Positions 59,093-64,000 of a stretch of 64,000 nucleotides of DNA are shown here, in pieces (position 1 is the first letter of the stretch; each line of letters starts with the position of its first letter). Source of the stretch: Ananas comosus (lineage: Eukaryota > Streptophyta > Magnoliopsida > Poales > Bromeliaceae); the NCBI RefSeq assembly GCF_001540865.1, contig NC_033621.1, forward strand, positions 584,466 to 648,465. The letters are read 5' to 3'. A program made the position numbers and the translations under genes. Below the pieces are notes generated by a model. It did no database searches. It was not told the origin of the DNA and saw only the letters and a program-made list of their open reading frames with translations.

Positions 59093-62000
59093 TCAAGGCT
59101 GTGTTAAACTTCTTTCATAAGCTGCCTCAAACATTGGTAGGAGTTCCGAAACAACACTCCTAGAGGGAACACGCAAAAGTCGGTCGCTGCATCCATTGAT
59201 AGGTGATTTGGATAGAAGATTGACCCGAGATTCTGAAGAACTATTGTTGATAATCTCACTCCATAATTCGTCATCCTCGTTGAGATTGGATTGCTTCAGT
59301 AGTTCCAAAACTTTGTCCAAATGGGCGACATTTCGACCAGCACCGCAACCCATGGCAGTTGCGGCCCCCACAGCATTTGCAAGCGCTAATGTATTGACAG
59401 CTGGCATGCCCTTAAGGAAACCGAAAGCTATCGCGGCTGTAAAACTATCTCCGCATCCAACAGTGTCAACAATGTTCACCTGTTTGGAATTCAAAACTTA
59501 GTCAATGGTTCTAGCAGCCAAAAGAAAAAAGCACTAATAGTAGCTTTTATGTATTTATCCCTGCAAATCATCTATTTGTAATCTCAACGACTTAATCTAC
59601 ACCCCTCAGCAATGCAGTTTCGTACAAAAATACTAAGTTTTTGAAGAGCGTACTTGAAGATTCAGACACGCACGCATGCACGTGCGCATGCACGTATGTA
59701 CGTACGTACATATATAATATAATTTGATATGGACAAGCCAAATAATGTCATAAAGATTATCAGGCATTTACAATTACATGCAGTTCCTTTAAGTCTTTAA
59801 TATCAGGAAAAAAGACTGTAAATGGAGAGCACTCTATGGAAATACCAGAAGTGAATTTTCTCACAATGCCCAATCTACTAGCATGAAAGGGATTCTATCT
59901 AATGTAATACCTTAAATGCAGGTGCACACGAAATAGAGGATTTGGTGATAAGAACAGATCCTTTTGAACCCATTTTGACTATCACCCACTGCGAGCGAGC
60001 CCCTTTTCTTGCCAATTCCTGTCCTGCTCGAATTGGGTTCGTGATCCCTGTTAATGACTCAGCCTGGAACATCTTTGGGTTAGAAATATGGAATGACAAT
60101 GTGCTGAATAGAAATGACAATTCAATCAAGACAGGCAACTAGAAAATACCAGATCAAAAAGGAAAGACAGACACAGAAGAATTCACAGTTATATAATGCT
60201 TACTAAAAAAAAAAAAACAAATTCTAAGGACATAATTATTATATTAGAGCAAAGCTATCTACAGTTGCAAGGTGCATGAACGAACCTCTTCTGCAGTTAA
60301 AAGAAGAACATCACTGAACCTCAGGAACAAATCAAGGGCCCTCTGCTCTCCAGAAGTCCCATGAAGAAGTGTTTTTCCGCGAGGACCAGGATCAAAGAAC
60401 ACTGCTGTCCCAGAATCGATAGCACACTCAAGAGCAGAGACAAGCACATCTGGGCAAAGTTCGTCAAAAGCATACCCATTGCAGAAAATTATCTTGGATT
60501 GTTGAATAGCCACCTTGACTTGGCTAGATAGTTTACTAAGCCAATTAAATGCAGGCTCTTCGCTGAAATCAGTAACACTGATATAATAGAATATAATGGA
60601 TTGATTAGTATTGTGTAAGGCTTAGTATGAAAGGTATACATGCATTGTACCCCAGTGAACAACGGTGCATTTCCACATGGCCAACCAAACTTTAAAACGT
60701 AAAGGTATAAAAAGATAAAAAGGACATACTGTCCGGTTCAATCAACCATCTACCCATTATTTTGGCCAGTTTGTCTTGACAGCCTCTGGTCATAAAAGCC
60801 AAACAACATAAATGCCAGTACACTGATCTAGACATTCAAGGAAGAAACGGTATAATTTGAACTTCTAAGGATTACATTATGGTCACATCCTAGCAAATGC
60901 TACAAAATTTAGTAAAACTACAAGCCAGATGACTAATTAAAACATACAGATTGTTCAAGTAATTTAATTTTTTTTGTTTTATGGTATAAGCAACCGTCTA
61001 CGAAAGTGATCTGGTTTACAGGGGTCCGCTGCATTTATCCCAACATAAAAAGAGAGAAAAAGTAGAGATTTAATAAAGAATGAATGAAAATTGTGTAATA
61101 CTAATCACTAAGGGGTCTACCTGCAAAAACCATGCCTTTGAAATGGGTCCACAAGAACCCAGCACAGAAGTGTTTCATAAGAAGAACTAGAACTAGTAGC
61201 TTCAGCATCGTCATTCATTCCAACAAACTGAATGCTCTCATCCCGAAGCACGTCAAGAAGGAAATTTCCATAGATTTCCTCACCTACATGACCAAGGGTG
61301 ACACAATGAAGCCCCAACCTTGCTGCAGCAATGGCCAAGTTGCAGTTACCGCCAGCTTCCCATGATGTCTACTCATGATACAAAAAGTGGAAGCAATTTT
61401 GCGTTACAACTTACAACTAAATGTGACTGGGAAAAGAGATAGTTACCTTCAAAAAAATTAAGCATAAATGTCTGGATACTCTTATAAGATGGCATGAATG
61501 ATCGGTATTTTTTCCTAGAAATGTGTAAAGCATAACGAGCTCAACCATTAAACCCACAATTATTTGGGTCCAAATTCCTAAGTGTTGCAGGATGAAACGC
61601 AAAACCTTAATACAGCAGCAAAATATACTAAAGGAAAATTTTACATATGCTGATCAATGATGAACATCACTCATTAATATTGCATAAAAATATTTACACG
61701 TCCATTATAGTTAAAGACCAGAAGAAACTAAATGCAAGTGTGCGCTTTCTTTTCAAGTGAATACATGTTCTAATATTTCACCCATAGGATAGTTACATAT
61801 CATCATAAGCAAAAACTCGATTTGGAATTGCATTTCAGAAAAGTTTGCAAATTTATTTTGAACAATGCTATTCAACATGACTTACACTGTCATCTTTACA
61901 AATTTTATCCGCAGGACGACAATTTTTCATCCTTCAATATCAATATTTTGAGTGTTCTGCTCTATTTCATTTTCAGACCTTTCTAAATCTTTAAGTTGTT

Positions 62001-62772
62001 CTAAATGTGCAACAAAGAAAAAATGTTAGGCAAATCGAGAGCTTGAAAGCCTAAAACAAGAAGGTCAAAACTGTATTGATTAATTCATGAAATTAACAAC
62101 GCAAAATCAAATTGGTTTAATTAAAAAATGCTAGATTTGATACTGTTCCCATTCATTTTACACAACCATGCAAAATCTCAAAACCATTAATCCGACACTT
62201 CAACTTGCCATTATTTTCTCCTTTTCTCGATTGTTTCCACTTATTATCTGTCCATTTTTCTCCCCTTCTCTACGCTTCCCCCAAATTTAACTACACTTGG
62301 AGACATTTTCTGATCACAGAGCAAATATAGCTAATATGAACCGATTAAAGAGCTAGAAAAACCACTGAAACCCTAAAAAGGTGCCATTTTTACCAACCTT
62401 ATCGGGAGGCGAAGCAGCTAACCTCTCCATATACGCCCTCCTCTCCTCAGGCGGCGCCGGGGGTAAGCTCGGGACGCTGAGTACGATGTCGACGCAGAGA
62501 TTCCCCAGCGTCGCGAGGTCCACGTCCTTCTTAACCCCTCTCCTCGCTCCCTCACCTCCACCTCCCACTTCGCCTCCTCCGCCGTGGAACCTCCCATTCC
62601 TGGCGACGGCGGCGGCGGCGGCGCGGGCTCCTCGTCGGATCCTTGCTCCGGCGAGCGGCGGGAGCCAGGGATCGTGCCACGGGTGTAGGATCCGAAGGAG
62701 GGATCTGTCCCCGGGAACGAAGGATGGGTGCGGGCTCCATGAGATGGGAGGGTTTAGGGTTCGGAGTGCCAT
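59093..62772 (-). CDS. NARA5: pfkB-family carbohydrate kinase, chloroplast, NARA5-like
   Basis: Five exons on the minus strand: 62772-62398, 61368-61121, 60577-60286, 60063-59911 and 59479-59093. Phases join to give about 484 residues. Residues 1 to about 80 are rich in Arg, Ala, Pro and Gly and look like a plastid transit peptide. The kinase fold begins at VDLATLGNLCVDIVLSVPSL, followed by WEAGGNCNLAIAAARLGLHC, FFDPGPRGKTL, LLLTAEE, WVIVKMGSKGSVLITKSS and the pfkB signature DTVGCGDSFTAAIAFG with the catalytic-site Asp. The plan matches Arabidopsis At4g27600 (NARA5), needed for accumulation of plastid-encoded photosynthetic proteins such as Rubisco; its substrate is not settled. The 5' leader carries a (CT)n tract on the mRNA strand (62,801-62,831). 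Confidence 0.92.
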
Positions 62773-62798
62773 GGGAGGAGGAGTCGGGAACGAGAGCT

Positions 62799-62831
<33 letters not shown>

Positions 62832-62832
<1 letters not shown>

Positions 62833-63932
62833 CTGAGAAAATAGAGGAATAAAATAATTTTTAAAAAAAACGGAAGGATACTTTCTAAAAGGATTCTTTT
62901 TTTTATTAATTTAGCCCCCTCAAAATTTCTAATTACTAATTAATTTTAATTTTTTTTGAAAAAGAGTATCATAGTTTTAACCCCACAATTTAGTTCTGGC
63001 TATGCCCATAATTTATTTAATTTTTTTTTAGACCGATTTGTAGCATGTAATTAAACATTCCTACGTTACTAAAACTTCATCTCAAATACTAATAAATGTA
63101 TATGATTTGAGAAATTTTCTTAGAATCTTACCATGAAATTATACTTCATTATTATATTTCAATATTCAATGTCCATTTAAATAATTTTGTCAAAATTTTG
63201 GGCCATGTGGCTTGGGCCTATTTCTCTAATTATGTATGTCCTGCATGTTCATTATTCTTTTGGTTCCCCCATAAATTATTATTTTTTTCCATTCAAATGG
63301 ACCGAGTGATAACATTTGGCCCATCCAGAGCCGTCCACTAACAGAAGAATAGATTCCTAACCGTGCGATTCCCGAATATCGTGGGTGGGCATATAGTGGA
63401 CTCACAATTTGCGTGCTGAAACCATTGGCTCTTTTTTTAAAAAAATAAAAATAAAAAGATTAGTCCCAAACAAACTATCAACTTCTTTCAAAAGAACTCT
63501 CAACTAATCAATGGGATTTGTATATAGAACAAAGAAAACATGTCCATGATGGAGAGAGAGTAAGCTGAGAAAATGAGTTTATTTTTCATATCTTACAATT
63601 GTGTTGTATGTTACGATGATGTTTCATTTGTCTTTCGTACGTAACTCACATATATGTAGTTAATTAACAAGTTGGTAATTAGTAAGCTTAATTGAGTTGA
63701 AATCTGAGTGGAGAGTAATTATAAGAAATCTGAAGATCTTCAAAACACGAGAGCAATGCGAGGAACACCTCCACCTCATCTCATCTTAACAAAAAGATTA
63801 TAAATATTAGCACACATTAAGAAGCTTACAGTGAACAACTTCTCCAGCTCAGAATACAAGTGCTTTTGGAGAGCACATCACAAGAACCACAGCAGAGTCC
63901 ATAATTTTAAGCTGCATACGCATAGTTTAGGA
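62832..63932. other. Intergenic; probable 3' UTR at the right edge
   Basis: 62,832-63,700 is AT-rich with no coding signal. If the terminal exon at 63,933-63,989 is real, the sequence just left of it is its 3' UTR on the minus strand. Confidence 0.4.
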
Positions 63933-63989
63933 TCAGATTTCACCACCAACCCCACCTGTTCCAACCCAAAAGCACTTATCCAAAAAGCT
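63933..63989 (-). CDS. Possible last coding exon of a gene starting beyond the window
   Basis: On the minus strand, an acceptor-like GGCTTAG is followed by an open stretch reading SFLDKCFWVGTGGVGGEI and a TGA. The Gly-rich end looks protein-like and the following DNA is AT-rich, as in a 3' UTR. The family is not recognised and only about 18 codons are visible, so this is tentative. Confidence 0.3.
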   Translation of the reverse strand, partial: SFLDKCFWVGTGGVGGEI

Positions 63990-64000
63990 CTAAGCCACAT

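Overview
This window is plant nuclear DNA. Its genes have introns, GC-rich first exons and (GA)n/(CT)n leaders, and they sit in AT-rich intergenic DNA full of LINEs, SINEs, MITEs and LTR-element debris. GC-rich first exons in the XRCC4, Alba and pfkB genes suggest a monocot; the species cannot be fixed from sequence alone. No bacterial-type operon, CRISPR array or defence system is present.

The most important result is that about 14.4 kb, from roughly 29,640 to the single N at 44,071, is mirror-image sequence: it is written backwards WITHOUT being complemented. Read right to left on the given strand, with no complementing, it yields two tandem five-exon GDSL esterase/lipase genes. Their splice sites are correct and exons 2-5 have identical lengths in both genes (186, 161, 271 and 233 nt). 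Copy A (38,221 down to 36,018) gives a complete 367-residue enzyme; copy B (42,455 down to 39,818) has frameshifts in exon 1. A MITE at 30,256-30,611 is the mirror image of a MITE at 48,085-48,431, which is an independent internal control. No known biological process reverses DNA without complementing it, so this is an assembly or data-handling error, or a deliberate alteration. Ordinary six-frame annotation of the interval is meaningless.

Layout of the correctly written parts. 1-4,900: nested MITEs and a gag-only LTR retrotransposon carrying a second small LTR element in its 5' LTR. 4,912-6,777 (minus): bHLH transcription factor of the bHLH92 type. 7,500-19,900: transposon-rich, with a recent 5'-truncated LINE (10,859-13,015), an older LINE (15,891-17,338), SINEs, MITEs and a copia remnant. 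21,584-24,078 (minus): XRCC4, the DNA ligase IV partner in end joining. 25,243-27,545 (minus): Alba-domain nucleic-acid-binding protein. 29,037-29,450: MITE and SINE debris, then the mirrored block. 44,072-50,800: MITEs, SINEs and a third LINE relic. 50,832-55,428 (plus): WVD2-like (WDL/TPX2-domain) microtubule protein. 59,093-62,772 (minus): pfkB-family kinase resembling chloroplast NARA5. 63,933-63,989 (minus): possible last exon of a gene that begins beyond the window.

The host genes are unrelated single-copy genes with no pathway in common, except for the tandem GDSL pair. The mobile DNA does form a system: LINEs and tRNA-derived SINEs share the same 3' tail, a GGTAGCRTGCTACC hairpin followed by CTCAAAA, as expected if the SINEs are mobilised by the LINE reverse transcriptase. 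Three single Ns (216, 44,071, 50,558) look like contig joins; at two of them the flanking sequence is duplicated.
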